NCBI GenBank assembly: GCA_030593295.1
Contig: JAUVHO010000007.1
Coordinates: 1-48,977, forward strand
Length of the DNA stretch: 48,977 nt
Direction of reading: 5' to 3'
Source of the DNA: Methanomassiliicoccales archaeon
GTDB taxonomy: Archaea > Thermoplasmatota > Thermoplasmata > RBG-16-68-12 > SOIM01
Both the position numbers and the translations under genes were made by a program. The notes below the pieces were generated by a model that was not told the origin of the DNA, ran no database searches, and worked only from the letters and a program-made list of their open reading frames with translations. Below are positions 18,829 through 27,339 of the stretch, one piece after another; positions within the stretch are counted from its first letter, which is position 1, and every line of letters begins with the position of its first letter.

Positions 18829-18893
18829 AACGGGTGTTTGAATGGGCAATCTCCCCCCTCCTAGAAGATTTCCCCGTTCAACACCACTTTTTT
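18829..18893 (+). ncRNA. Candidate small RNA 2 with C-rich loop and U-tract hairpin
   Basis: A TATA-like box (gtttaaata, 18800-18808) points to a start near 18828-18833. The transcript would form a long stem: 18833-18846 pairs with 18873-18885 (13 pairs, one bulge), continued by aatct/agatt (18848-18852 with 18866-18870), and ends in six T residues (18888-18893). The apical loop is C-rich (cccccctccta) and could pair with Shine-Dalgarno sequences such as ggagg. It resembles candidate RNA 1 in layout. No short reading frame with a start is evident. It lies about 90 nt before purD, so a transcription-attenuating leader for purD is an alternative. Confidence 0.5.
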
Positions 18894-18983
18894 CTTACTC
18901 TACTAGCGATTCTCTGCTGATTGCAGACCAAGAAGAGACCAAAACCTATAATTCTCTCAATGGATATTAGGCATAGTGGTACC

Positions 18984-20315
18984 ATGAAGGTTTTGAGCGT
19001 GGGAGGAGGAGCAAGAGAGCATTCAGTCGTCGAGGCTCTCAAGAGAAGCAATGCTGAGATATTCTCGGTCATGAAGAACAAGAATCCCGGTATCGCAAGC
19101 GCTTCCGTCGAGTTCGTCCTCATGGACGAATGCCAAGTGGAGCAGGTTGCTGACTGGGCGATCTCCAAGGGAGTGGATATCGCGGTCATCGGGCCCGAGG
19201 GCCCACTGGGAGAAGGTCTCGTGGATGTTCTGGAATCCAAAGGGATACCCTGCGTCGGTCCCTCAAGGGCCGCGTCCCAGATCGAGATATCCAAAGAGTA
19301 TGCCAGGGACCTCATGAAGAGGAACAACATACCTGGCTACATTGAGCACCGGGTGTTCGACAACATCGATGAGGTCATGCCGTTCCTGGAGGAGTTCGGG
19401 AAGGACGTGGTGGTGAAGCCCATCGGACTCACTGGAGGCAAGGGTGTCAAGATCATGGGAGAACATCTGCACAGCCTCGATGACGTTGTGGAATACTGCA
19501 GGGAAGTACTGGAGAACAAGATAGGCGGTGAGGCCAGGGTGCTCATAGAAGAGAAATGCGTAGGTGAGGAGTTCACACTTCAGGCGTTCTGCGATGGCAA
19601 GACGCTGTCCCCGATGCCGGCTGTCCAGGACCACAAGAGGGCCTACGAGGGCGACGAGGGACCCAACACCGGTGGAATGGGCTCCTATTCAGAGTCAGAC
19701 GGCCTGCTTCCGTTTCTTTCCAGGGCCGAGTATGACGAGGCTGTCGGGATAATGCAGAGGACCATCGATGCGATGAGGGAGGAGGGCACTCCATACAAAG
19801 GGATTCTCTACGGCCAGTTCATGCTGACGGCTGACGGGATGAAGTTGATTGAATACAATGCCAGGTTCGGTGACCCTGAGTCGATGAACGTGCTTCCGAT
19901 ACTCCAGGACGATTTCCTGGCCATCTGCCAGGACATTGTTAACGGCAGCCTGAGCGCGGCGGTCCGTTTCGACAACAAGGCGACCGTCGTCAAGTACGTG
20001 GTCCCGATCGGTTACGGTATCGAGTCACGGTCGGGTGAGAAGGTGCTTCTGGACGAATCATCGATCAAGAACACGGGTGCGGAGCTCTATTATGCATCGG
20101 TCAACGAAGAGGGCGGACAGATATACACGACCACATCCAGATCGCTCGGGATCGTTGGCATTGCCAGCACCATAACGGACGCTGAGGTCATTTCGGAGGA
20201 AGGCCTCAAGTTCGTCGGCGGGAACGTTTTCATGAGGCACGACATCGGAAAACCTGACAGCATCAGGAAAAAGGTCGAGAGGATGGAGAACATCAGGGGG
20301 AGTCGATCAGCATAG
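18984..20315 (+). CDS. purD: Phosphoribosylamine-glycine ligase
   Basis: A 443-residue GAR synthetase, the ATP-dependent second step of purine synthesis. The family N-terminus MKVLSVGGGAREHSVVEAL is clear, as are AVIGPEGPLGEGLVDVLE (about 71-88), GPSRAASQIEISKEYARDLM (about 92-111), the ATP-grasp loop VKPIGLTGGKGVKIMG (about 138-153), and NTGGMGSYSESDGLLPF plus the metal-site EYNARFGDPE. ATG 18984 is chosen by homology; the in-frame extension from 18921 is unlike the family. A TATA-like acctataatt (18943-18952) lies 32-41 nt upstream. The M20 peptidase gene follows immediately. Confidence 0.95.
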   Translation: MKVLSVGGGAREHSVVEALKRSNAEIFSVMKNKNPGIASASVEFVLMDECQVEQVADWAISKGVDIAVIGPEGPLGEGLVDVLESKGIPCVGPSRAASQIEISKEYARDLMKRNNIPGYIEHRVFDNIDEVMPFLEEFGKDVVVKPIGLTGGKGVKIMGEHLHSLDDVVEYCREVLENKIGGEARVLIEEKCVGEEFTLQAFCDGKTLSPMPAVQDHKRAYEGDEGPNTGGMGSYSESDGLLPFLSRAEYDEAVGIMQRTIDAMREEGTPYKGILYGQFMLTADGMKLIEYNARFGDPESMNVLPILQDDFLAICQDIVNGSLSAAVRFDNKATVVKYVVPIGYGIESRSGEKVLLDESSIKNTGAELYYASVNEEGGQIYTTTSRSLGIVGIASTITDAEVISEEGLKFVGGNVFMRHDIGKPDSIRKKVERMENIRGSRSA

Positions 20316-20320
20316 ATGCA

Positions 20321-21391
20321 TTGGCGCTCACCAAGGGACTCATTCGTATACCCAGCGTTTTAGGCGATGAAAGCGAGATCGGTGAGTTCATCTCATCCCA
20401 ACTTGGCGAGGAGGCGTTCTTCCAGAAAGTGCCTGGGTTCCCCCCCAATGTGGTTGCCGAGAGGATTCATGGGAAGGACTTGCCCACCATCATCCTCAAT
20501 GGACATATGGACACAATAAGACCCTTGGCCAGTTGGGTTGGAGACCCCTTCAAGCCCAGGATCAAGGGCAACATACTCCGCGGTCTGGGCGCCTCTGACA
20601 TGAAAGGCGGGCTTGCGGTCTTGATGAACGTCTTCAAGAAGGTCAGGAACAATCGGATAAATCTCATATTCGTGGGGACCGTTGACGAAGAAGGCGTTTG
20701 CACCGGGGCGTACGAGTTCGTCAAGAAGTGCAAAGGGGATTTCTGCATCGTTGGAGAGCCCTCAGGTGAGAAGTTGGTCCTCGGTGCTCGAGGGAGATAC
20801 GTTCTCGACATCACAGTCAAGGGAAAGGCAGCTCACGCGGCGAAGCCAGATCTTGGTATCAACCCCATCGAGGATATGGCCGAAGTCATCAAGGCATTGA
20901 GTAAGGTCAGGACCAGGAAACACAGGTCCATCGGGGCTGGGTCCATCGCTCCACTGGAGATCCAGAGCGGGGAAGGCTCTCTTACCGTTCCCGAGATCTG
21001 CAGGATGCAGGTGGACAGGCACACCGTTCCCGGGGAGACCCAGAGAATGATCAAGAACGATTTCAGTTCAGTTCTTGATAGGCTCCACATCAAGTCCAAG
21101 GTCAATGTCTCGTTTGCAGAAAGAAGCACCCCATTCCTCGAACCCTATCTTACGGACAGAAGGAACAAGTATCTTCGCCAGTTCATCCATCTATTCAGTG
21201 CCCATTACAGGAGAGGACCGGACATTGCCTTCGCCAAGTCCGTTGGGGATTACAACGTGTTCGGATCTCGAATGCCCACCGTGATTTTCGGACCTTTGGG
21301 GAAAGGATCCCACTCCACGGAAGAGAGGCTGGACGTACGTTCTTTGTGCAGGTGCGAGAGCTTCCTCACAGGCTTCCTGGAATCGTTATAA
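20321..21391 (+). CDS. M20 family metallopeptidase (LysK/ArgE/DapE-like)
   Basis: A 356-residue zinc-dependent amidohydrolase. Ligand motifs are in order: NGHMDTIRP (HxD), GLGASDMKGGLAVL (bridging Asp), VGTVDEEGVCTGA (Glu pair), FCIVGEPSGEKL and the C-terminal GKGSHSTEERLD His. The dimerisation domain with GKAAHAAKPDLGINPIEDM lies between. ArgE/DapE/LysK enzymes remove acyl or carrier groups from amino-acid intermediates; substrate is undecided. No ATG or GTG fits; a TTG five bases after the purD stop is the likeliest start, giving LALTKGLIRIPSV, which matches family N-termini. Coupling to purD translation is probable. Confidence 0.85.
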   Translation: MALTKGLIRIPSVLGDESEIGEFISSQLGEEAFFQKVPGFPPNVVAERIHGKDLPTIILNGHMDTIRPLASWVGDPFKPRIKGNILRGLGASDMKGGLAVLMNVFKKVRNNRINLIFVGTVDEEGVCTGAYEFVKKCKGDFCIVGEPSGEKLVLGARGRYVLDITVKGKAAHAAKPDLGINPIEDMAEVIKALSKVRTRKHRSIGAGSIAPLEIQSGEGSLTVPEICRMQVDRHTVPGETQRMIKNDFSSVLDRLHIKSKVNVSFAERSTPFLEPYLTDRRNKYLRQFIHLFSAHYRRGPDIAFAKSVGDYNVFGSRMPTVIFGPLGKGSHSTEERLDVRSLCRCESFLTGFLESL

Positions 21392-21428
21392 CCCAAAGAA
21401 CCTTATAAGCATTGAAGAATCAGCCATC

Positions 21429-22046
21429 ATGGAGAATCTCGACGAAATCGCAAAGGAAATCGAAGCCGAATTGGACGAGAAGGACGAGGTCAGAGAAGTT
21501 GCCCTGAAGTCCTCAAGGGCCATCGCAAGATTGTCCGGTTCTGCGCTCAGACAGATCCTAAAGGGAGAGGACGAATCCGAGAATCTTGAAGCCGCTAGGA
21601 ATGAGGCTCACAGGCTCACAGGGGTTCTCTCTGGACATCCAGACATATACTATTCCGGTTTCGTGGAGAACGCTTTCCAGGAGCTCACCGAGGTCAACAT
21701 CCTCAGAAGCATCTTGAGGAACGAGCCCCTCAGAGGGCCCAAGGATATCGGAGTGCACTCGGTTGCATACCTGCTGGGACTGGGGGACGTGGTCGGAGAG
21801 CTCAGGAGGCTGACATTGGACTCCCTCATCGAGGGGGATGTGGAGAACGCACAGGACTTCTTGAGAAAGATGGAGACAATATACGACACCATCATTCAGT
21901 TCGATTACCCCAGCGCGCTCGTGTCCATCAGGAGGAAGCAGGACATCGCCAGGAGCTTGATCGAGAAGACAAGGGGCGAGATCGCGGTCGCTTCCAGGGG
22001 CAGCGCCTTGGAGAAGAAGATCGAGGATATGGAGAAGAGGCTCTGA
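21429..22046 (+). CDS. Archaeal translin family protein
   Basis: A 205-residue all-helical protein resembling translin/TRAX, which form octameric shells binding single-stranded nucleic acid; TRAX-type members are RNases. The best block is HSVAYLLGLGDVVGELRRLTLD (about 114-135) with acidic residues (E67-like AARNEAHRL, QELTEVNILRS) that in TRAX help form the catalytic site. A cttataag TATA box (21401-21408) lies about 21-28 nt before the ATG, so it is likely leaderless. It is convergent with the antitoxin-like gene, the stops being 1 nt apart. Confidence 0.82.
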   Translation: MENLDEIAKEIEAELDEKDEVREVALKSSRAIARLSGSALRQILKGEDESENLEAARNEAHRLTGVLSGHPDIYYSGFVENAFQELTEVNILRSILRNEPLRGPKDIGVHSVAYLLGLGDVVGELRRLTLDSLIEGDVENAQDFLRKMETIYDTIIQFDYPSALVSIRRKQDIARSLIEKTRGEIAVASRGSALEKKIEDMEKRL

Positions 22047-22047
22047 G

Positions 22048-22491
22048 CTATCTGTGGAATGTGACCGTCATGCTTTCCACGTGTGAGATGGGTTTCTTAT
22101 CCTTGCCCCTGCGTGGAAGGGACACCAGTCCCCAATCCTCCAGGGCTTTCAGGTCATCATAGACATTCTTGTAGTTCCTCTCCAGTTCACGGGCGAGGTC
22201 CTTTATCGATTTTACATCCTGCGTCCTGATGTACTCCAGAAGCTCCAGCCTCTTGGGCGTAAGGTCACCGAATATGTTGGATGAGTCGACCGTTATCTTC
22301 TCCACGAATTCGCAATCCTGCGTGGCTATTGCCTTCCATACTATGTGGTCGTCCACTGACGACGGATTCCCGCACTTATCTCTCATGACCTTCTGGTGCA
22401 ACTTCTCAGCCGTGCCATGCTTGCTCTTTAGGTTATCCAGCTCGTCCTGGATGTCCCCTGGCCTATGTTTCTTCTCTATCTCCACCAACAT
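22048..22491 (-). CDS. HVO_A0114/COG4190-type winged-helix regulator, putative antitoxin
   Basis: A 147-residue protein. Residues 75-125 (LTPKRLELLEYIRTQDVKS, then IKDLARELERNYKNVYDDLK, ALEDWGLVSL) are a classic MarR-like winged helix of the COG4190 family, known in archaea as the DNA-binding partner of small toxins of the TumE type. It lies 9 nt downstream of the toxin-like gene, with gaggtgaggt as Shine-Dalgarno spanning the gap. It probably represses the shared promoter at the direct repeats near 22907 and 22954; this is inference from context. Confidence 0.75.
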   Translation of the reverse strand: MLVEIEKKHRPGDIQDELDNLKSKHGTAEKLHQKVMRDKCGNPSSVDDHIVWKAIATQDCEFVEKITVDSSNIFGDLTPKRLELLEYIRTQDVKSIKDLARELERNYKNVYDDLKALEDWGLVSLPRRGKDKKPISHVESMTVTFHR

Positions 22492-22500
22492 GACCTCACC

Positions 22501-22863
22501 TCATAGTGCTGATATGTCCATGATCACCAAGTTCCGTCTGAACTCCTTAGCCAGCCTCGCCACCTCCCCAAACGTTCTCTTTGGACACTGCTGCTGGGTG
22601 ACCAGGGAACCATTCTCGTCGTACTTGTCATAGTGAGAACCGATCTCCCAGTTGTCAAACCTGACGATTGGGACCCAGGAGCCCTCGATCATGACCTTAT
22701 AGGTGTAGCTGAAGAACTCCAGTTTGTTCTCATTGAACGTCTCTATTGCGTCCACGACCTCATTCCTGTGGATCCAAACCCGCTCTTTTGTTATCCTCAA
22801 CTTATCGTCCGCAAAACGAGGAAGGGGCAATAAAACCTTTTTGATGTGAGAATCCGCTTTCAA
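22501..22863 (-). CDS. Putative TumE-like toxin partner
   Basis: A 120-residue protein. The central part (FFSYTYKVMIEGSWVPIVRF, DNWEIGSHYDKYDENG) resembles the small DUF6516/TumE-like proteins that pair with COG4190 regulators: strands ending in a short aromatic/Asp/His patch. I am only moderately sure because the typical double-His segment is reduced to one His (GSHYD). The gene order toxin then winged-helix regulator is usual for this type. The start is TTG at 22863; a TATA-like ctataataaaa on the minus strand (22889-22899) lies about 26-36 nt upstream, so it may be leaderless. Confidence 0.5.
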   Translation of the reverse strand: MKADSHIKKVLLPLPRFADDKLRITKERVWIHRNEVVDAIETFNENKLEFFSYTYKVMIEGSWVPIVRFDNWEIGSHYDKYDENGSLVTQQQCPKRTFGEVARLAKEFRRNLVIMDISAL

Positions 22864-22884
22864 TTCTGATAATACCGCGTTTTT

Positions 22885-22975
22885 CGGCTTTTATTATAGC
22901 CAGTGTTTCATTTACTAATTGAGCCATACATAATTGTCCTAGGCACTGGCCAATTCATTTACTAATTGCACCATA
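22885..22975. promoter_or_regulatory. Repeat-rich control region between toxin-antitoxin pair and V4R operon
   Basis: Two 22-bp direct repeats (ttcatttactaattg followed by agccata or caccata) lie at 22907-22928 and 22954-22975, 20 of 22 bases equal, 47 bp apart. A perfect inverted pair gccagtg (22899-22905) and cactggc (22944-22950) interleaves with them. The toxin gene's TATA-like box (22889-22899) abuts the first repeat. This is the layout of an autoregulated operator; it may also reach the divergent V4R gene at 23072. Confidence 0.65.
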
Positions 22976-23071
22976 TTATCGTTTTCGTGTTCCACTTTTG
23001 ATATTCACGTCGAAACGTACTTTAATCAAAAATCGGAATCAAACCGGCTCTGAGAGCAGGAAGACTCCCTT

Positions 23072-24007
23072 ATGGGAAATCCCAACTATGAGAGAAACAG
23101 AGACGGAGAGGGCTCCCAACCCGGTCCAGATGACCCTGAAGGGAGCTCCTACGGTGGTTTTGCCCAGGCTATCTCTGCGCTGGAGAAACTGAACCGCCTG
23201 GAATCGGATATAGCCACGATCCTCTCTTCATGCAAGGTTCCTGTAAAGGAGACCAGGAAGTTCCTGAGATGCACCACGCCAGAGCAGGTCGCCAACATCT
23301 CGCTCTTCCAGTACATGAAGGCGCTTTTCATGCAGCTGGGCGTGGATATGGAGGTCTCCAGGATCGAACCGTACAATTACCGCTTCGTGGTGAACAGCTC
23401 CGCCATTTCTGACCTTTACTCAGGCACCTCTGGCCGGACTTGTCACCTGATCAGCGAGGCCATTTCCAGGTTCTTCAACCGCGATCTCAACCTGGGTTGC
23501 ACCGTTGAAGAGATCGAGTGCGTCAATGCCGGAGATCAATCGTGCCAGTTCAAGATATCGGTGGACAGAGAAGACTACTGCAGGGTCACCCTGAGCGATG
23601 ATGAGAAGAACATCCTGAGAGAACTCGGAAGCTCGGAAAGTGCGCAACGTCTGGAAGTCTACACTGGTATGGCTCCCGCAGAGAAGGAATTCTACACATC
23701 CTTGTTCAAGAAGCTGGAATTGGTGGGCGAAGACGGAAGATCGACCGAACTGGGTGTCAAGTGCTCGACCCAGCTCCGGACAGAGGATGATGCCGAAACT
23801 CCCTGGAAGGATATGGGAGAACTATCCTCCGCGATATCAAGTGCGGTCTCATTTGCGGAAGCCAGCCATTTGTCGCTTCCGCCAGATTCAGAAGTTACAT
23901 CTAAAGATGGAAAAGCCCCGGATCGAAAATCGGTCAGGGCCTACAGGAGCTTTGCCGAACTGCTGGCAAAGCAGGTAGACGAAGAATCCGAATCGGAGGG
24001 ATTCTGA
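23072..24007 (+). CDS. V4R-domain sensor-like protein
   Basis: A 311-residue soluble protein. Residues about 55-165 look like a V4R (4-vinyl reductase) domain, a small-molecule or hydrocarbon-binding module: helix, strands (RIEPYNYRFVVNSSA), the helix CHLISEAISRFFNRDLN and the terminal signature VEEIECVNAGDQSCQFKI. Cysteines at 124, 143, 150 and 158 could bind metal. Residues about 172-235 (LSDDEKNILRELG ...) look like a possible winged helix, and the rest is low-complexity. The ATG follows gcaggaag by a few bases. It opens a run of tightly spaced co-directional genes, the next being a KaiC-like ATPase 1 nt after its stop, suggesting it supplies the input signal. Confidence 0.72.
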   Translation: MGNPNYERNRDGEGSQPGPDDPEGSSYGGFAQAISALEKLNRLESDIATILSSCKVPVKETRKFLRCTTPEQVANISLFQYMKALFMQLGVDMEVSRIEPYNYRFVVNSSAISDLYSGTSGRTCHLISEAISRFFNRDLNLGCTVEEIECVNAGDQSCQFKISVDREDYCRVTLSDDEKNILRELGSSESAQRLEVYTGMAPAEKEFYTSLFKKLELVGEDGRSTELGVKCSTQLRTEDDAETPWKDMGELSSAISSAVSFAEASHLSLPPDSEVTSKDGKAPDRKSVRAYRSFAELLAKQVDEESESEGF

Positions 24008-24008
24008 A

Positions 24009-24881
24009 ATGGGAAGAATAGAAACCGGAATATTTGGGCTCGATCAACTGATCGAGGGTGGTCTGAACGAAAAGAGTACCGTTGTGATAGTGGGCTCTAG
24101 TGGGACTGGAAAGACTACGTTCGGAGTGCAGTTCTTGATGCACGGCATCGAGAACGGGGAGCAAGGGCTGTTCGTTTCTCTCGAAGAGACTCCTGAACAG
24201 ATAATGAAAGAAGCGGAGGCCATTGGAATCGATCTGCGCAAGCACTACGAGAAGGACCTGTTCTTCATACATCTGAAGGGTAAGAACTTCAAGAAGATGG
24301 TCGAGGAGCAGCTACCGCAACTGGTCAAGGCCAGGAGCGACTACGACATCAGAACTAGGGTGGTAATCGACCCCATAACGCCAGTTCTATGGGCGACCGA
24401 GGACAAGCTTGAGCAGAGGGAGCTCATTGGGAAGCTCTTCTACACACTCAGGGAACTGGGCGTCGTGATTTCAACGGTCGAGGAACACACCAAACCTGGA
24501 GAGGCAGTCGGAGAGGACGTTCTTCTGCCCATATATCTGGCAGATGGAGCGCTACATCTGGAGTACTACCCTATCGGCGGAGCATTCAACCGGACCCTCA
24601 AAGTGATCAAGATGCGTGGGACGCACCACGGAGAGGGCGTGTATCCGTACATGTTCGTGCGGGGCATGGGTGTCATCGTTAGGGCATCCGGCACCGACAT
24701 CGCTGTGGAGCCGGGGCAGGAGTACAACGAGATCTTCGACAAGGCGATCCAGACAGCTGAGACCGGACAGGCGCCAAAGCCACTGCTGAGCAGATTGAAG
24801 AAGATGAAGGAGTCCTGGGACTACGATTACTCACCTGAAGAGGCTCTGCACATAGTCTTCGACTCCTACAAGATCAAGTAG
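24009..24881 (+). CDS. KaiC/RecA-like ATPase
   Basis: A 290-residue single KaiC-type ATPase. It starts with the family's RIETGIFGLDQLIEGGL and has Walker A GSSGTGKTT (29-37), the KaiC Glu pair SLEETPEQI (E59/E60), Walker B RVVIDPITP (D121) and the C-terminal KIMRGTHHGEGVYP-like block (VIKMRGTHHGEG, about 199-210) near the subunit interface. Such proteins form hexamers and act as ATP-driven switches in signalling, often beside sensor domains. The ggaggg Shine-Dalgarno (23996-24001) lies within the end of the V4R gene. It is followed after 11 nt by the Roadblock-like gene. Confidence 0.88.
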   Translation: MGRIETGIFGLDQLIEGGLNEKSTVVIVGSSGTGKTTFGVQFLMHGIENGEQGLFVSLEETPEQIMKEAEAIGIDLRKHYEKDLFFIHLKGKNFKKMVEEQLPQLVKARSDYDIRTRVVIDPITPVLWATEDKLEQRELIGKLFYTLRELGVVISTVEEHTKPGEAVGEDVLLPIYLADGALHLEYYPIGGAFNRTLKVIKMRGTHHGEGVYPYMFVRGMGVIVRASGTDIAVEPGQEYNEIFDKAIQTAETGQAPKPLLSRLKKMKESWDYDYSPEEALHIVFDSYKIK

Positions 24882-24892
24882 GACGTGCTTCG

Positions 24893-25684
24893 ATGGTTGG
24901 GAAAACAAAGGATATCGACAAGCGTATGGAGGCCGGAACGGCGACCATGCTCAAGCACATGCTGGACATCGAACTCAGGAACGTCAAGGAGAAGGACGAT
25001 GTTGACGCGGTGTTGTTCATGGGAGTCGACGGCAGAATGTTCAGTTCGAACATCCCCTTTGACCTGTCGCCCCCGCAGTACAGGCTCCTGAACCTGGTCA
25101 AGGCGCACATCCCCCACATATGTGGACAGCTCAGCTCCGAGAACTTGAAGATCTCTGTCCAGTATTACGGCGAGGGAACCATAGTCATCGCCGGCGTCGG
25201 TGACAACGCTTTCATGGTGCTCCTTTTTGCCAAAGGCATCAAGTTCAACGACATGGAGAAGATACTCGACCATGCAGAGGACGCCGGAACGATCCTGAAC
25301 CATCTGTTCGAATCCAGACCTATCACGCCCGGTGCGTTGAAAGGCTACAACAAGAAGGTGCAGGCCGAACTGACAGGACTTTCCAGACAGTTGTTCGTTG
25401 AACGCTTCGAGGAGACCAGGGAGTTCCAGAAGAACATGGAGATACTCAAGTTCGTTAAGCAGAAGATCCAGGACACGCTGGGCATCGGAGTAGTGGACGA
25501 GATAGTCACAGTTTCGTTCAACGAGTTGGGTACATCTGCAGCCTATATGAACGACGATCTGTGGAGGAAGTTCTTTCAGAGTGTGGTTGAACGTATTGGA
25601 GAGATGGGCGGAGAGGTAACTGCGGAGAAGTTCGCATCGACCTCCGTCCCGGAGATCGAGAAGAAATTGAAGTCATTCGTGTGA
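24893..25684 (+). CDS. Roadblock/LC7-like regulatory protein, extended
   Basis: A 263-residue soluble protein. Residues about 15-145 resemble a Roadblock/LC7 fold (DAVLFMGVDGRMFSSNIP, then LNLVKAHIPHICGQL, a central sheet and HAEDAGTILNHL), a module that binds P-loop NTPases. The C-terminal 110 residues are helical with no recognised family (RQLFVERFEETREFQKNMEI ... IVTVSFNELG). Placement directly after a KaiC-like ATPase suggests it is that ATPase's partner rather than a GTPase activator. The Roadblock assignment is by pattern only. The next gene begins 11 nt after its stop. Confidence 0.6.
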   Translation: MVGKTKDIDKRMEAGTATMLKHMLDIELRNVKEKDDVDAVLFMGVDGRMFSSNIPFDLSPPQYRLLNLVKAHIPHICGQLSSENLKISVQYYGEGTIVIAGVGDNAFMVLLFAKGIKFNDMEKILDHAEDAGTILNHLFESRPITPGALKGYNKKVQAELTGLSRQLFVERFEETREFQKNMEILKFVKQKIQDTLGIGVVDEIVTVSFNELGTSAAYMNDDLWRKFFQSVVERIGEMGGEVTAEKFASTSVPEIEKKLKSFV

Positions 25685-25695
25685 GGCCTTTGGTT

Positions 25696-27339
25696 ATGAT
25701 TGAGGACAAGCGGGTTGTGGACGCTCGGAAGGATGTAGCCGAGGCTCAATGCCAGTATTGTGATAGGACCTTCGAATCCCCAAAGGGACGAAGTATCCAT
25801 GAGCGTGCCTGTAAGGAGAAGGAGCGCGCCGATGGAGCGACACGATCCGGCACAGAGAGCTTCGCCAAACCTCCCCCTTCCGCACGAGCACCAGCATCTA
25901 AGGAAGCAGCCGAGATATCGGAAGAATCGGCCGTTCCTCCCACCGAGGATGAAGATGGGGGTCTCAAGGTGGATCCTAGGATGCCCGATGCAAGGTATGT
26001 CTCCGATCCCTCCGTCGAAATCAAGCAGCTGATTGCTCAGATGGAGGAGGAGAGGAAAGGATGGGAAGACGAGAGAAAAAGGTTCATTCAACAGACCGAA
26101 GGCCTCCCGGTAGATGAGCAACCTCACACTACCCAGGTCCCTGAACCCAAGACCAAGAAGGGTGCAGAAGCGGAAGAGATGTTGATGGCAGAGATGAGAA
26201 CCGCCGCAGAGCTGGACGACCTCAAGAGCGAACTTCAGGGGAAGGCGAACGTCGAGACCATGAAGGACCTCGTGGAATTCGGGCGGGATGCCACAAGACA
26301 GTTGGACTATCTGGACGAGAACGTGGAAACCCTCACCACGGTTCTTGGTGAGTTCAGCGCTCGCACCATGGCCAACCTTTCATCTTTGAGCAAGAAGCTG
26401 GATGTGAAGGCCGACGAGGGTGATCTAGACCCACTGAGAGATATGATCAAACGGCTCGACGGGAAGCTGGAGGATGTCGTTGAAGTGGTGGGGTACGAGG
26501 AGTCATTGAACCTGACCAAGATACCTCCGAGGATTCTCGAACTCGTTTACCAGACCACCCTTGACGATATCACAACAGCCCTAATTCAGACCCTGGGAGA
26601 GGCGGAGACCGAAAGACTGATCGGCCAGGTCATGGAAGAGGTCAGGATCAGGACGAGCGGCAGTGAGATGTTCCGCTACCAGTACCCGCGATTCAAGATC
26701 AAGGGTGTTGCGTCGTCGATCGAGAAGGGACTGATATCCGCCAAGCAACTGCAGATGACCTACGATGAAATCCTGAAGAGGCTGAAGGAACAGATCCCAC
26801 ATCACCAAGCCAAGAACTTCCGCGCCATGATAAAGGTCAAGAGCCAGGAGTTCGCGGTCGAGAAGTCCACCCAAGTTGCGAGGGAACTTGTGTCCATGCA
26901 GGCCGAGGTCCAGGCCCTTAGGAAGTCCATTTCAGAAGTGGCAAACAGCATGTCGCACGAGATCGCAGAGATCGCATCAAAGTTATCCGAGATAAATGGG
27001 AAGTTGAAGGAGTTCGAACCAGCCGCTGATGGGAAGAAACTGGACGGTGCTGGAAGCACCTTCGAACAACCAAGCCCAGAAATTCCCCACGAAACGGTGG
27101 AGGAAGCGGACGAAGTTACCTCCACAGAGGAAACCGAGAAGCAGGTCCTCGCTCTGATCCCAGCCAAGGGCACGACCATCACCAAACTGAAGAAATCTGA
27201 TCTACCGGACGGGGACCTGCAATCAACTCTCGATTCTCTGGTCCAGAAGGGGGCGATTGAGAAGAAGAAGAGAGGCAAGGGGTTCGTGTATCTTCCCAGG
27301 GAGGAAGAGGAAGAAGGAGGTGGTTCTGATAATGAATGA
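25696..27339 (+). CDS. Zinc-finger/coiled-coil/winged-helix protein
   Basis: A 547-residue protein not matched to a named family. Residues 19-39 form a C2HC zinc finger (C19, C22, H35, C39). A Pro/Ala-rich and acidic linker follows to about 140. Residues 150-450 are heptad-rich coiled coil with a central helical part (ILELVYQTTLDDITTALIQT; FRYQYPRFKIKGVASSIEKG). Residues about 475-535 look like a winged helix (EKQVLALIPAKGTTITKLKK, LQSTLDSLVQKGAIEKK) and the end is Glu-rich. It could be a DNA- or RNA-binding scaffold, perhaps the output of the V4R/KaiC/Roadblock run. ATG 25696 is preferred over GTG 25681, which overlaps the previous stop. Confidence 0.65.
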   Translation: MIEDKRVVDARKDVAEAQCQYCDRTFESPKGRSIHERACKEKERADGATRSGTESFAKPPPSARAPASKEAAEISEESAVPPTEDEDGGLKVDPRMPDARYVSDPSVEIKQLIAQMEEERKGWEDERKRFIQQTEGLPVDEQPHTTQVPEPKTKKGAEAEEMLMAEMRTAAELDDLKSELQGKANVETMKDLVEFGRDATRQLDYLDENVETLTTVLGEFSARTMANLSSLSKKLDVKADEGDLDPLRDMIKRLDGKLEDVVEVVGYEESLNLTKIPPRILELVYQTTLDDITTALIQTLGEAETERLIGQVMEEVRIRTSGSEMFRYQYPRFKIKGVASSIEKGLISAKQLQMTYDEILKRLKEQIPHHQAKNFRAMIKVKSQEFAVEKSTQVARELVSMQAEVQALRKSISEVANSMSHEIAEIASKLSEINGKLKEFEPAADGKKLDGAGSTFEQPSPEIPHETVEEADEVTSTEETEKQVLALIPAKGTTITKLKKSDLPDGDLQSTLDSLVQKGAIEKKKRGKGFVYLPREEEEEGGGSDNE

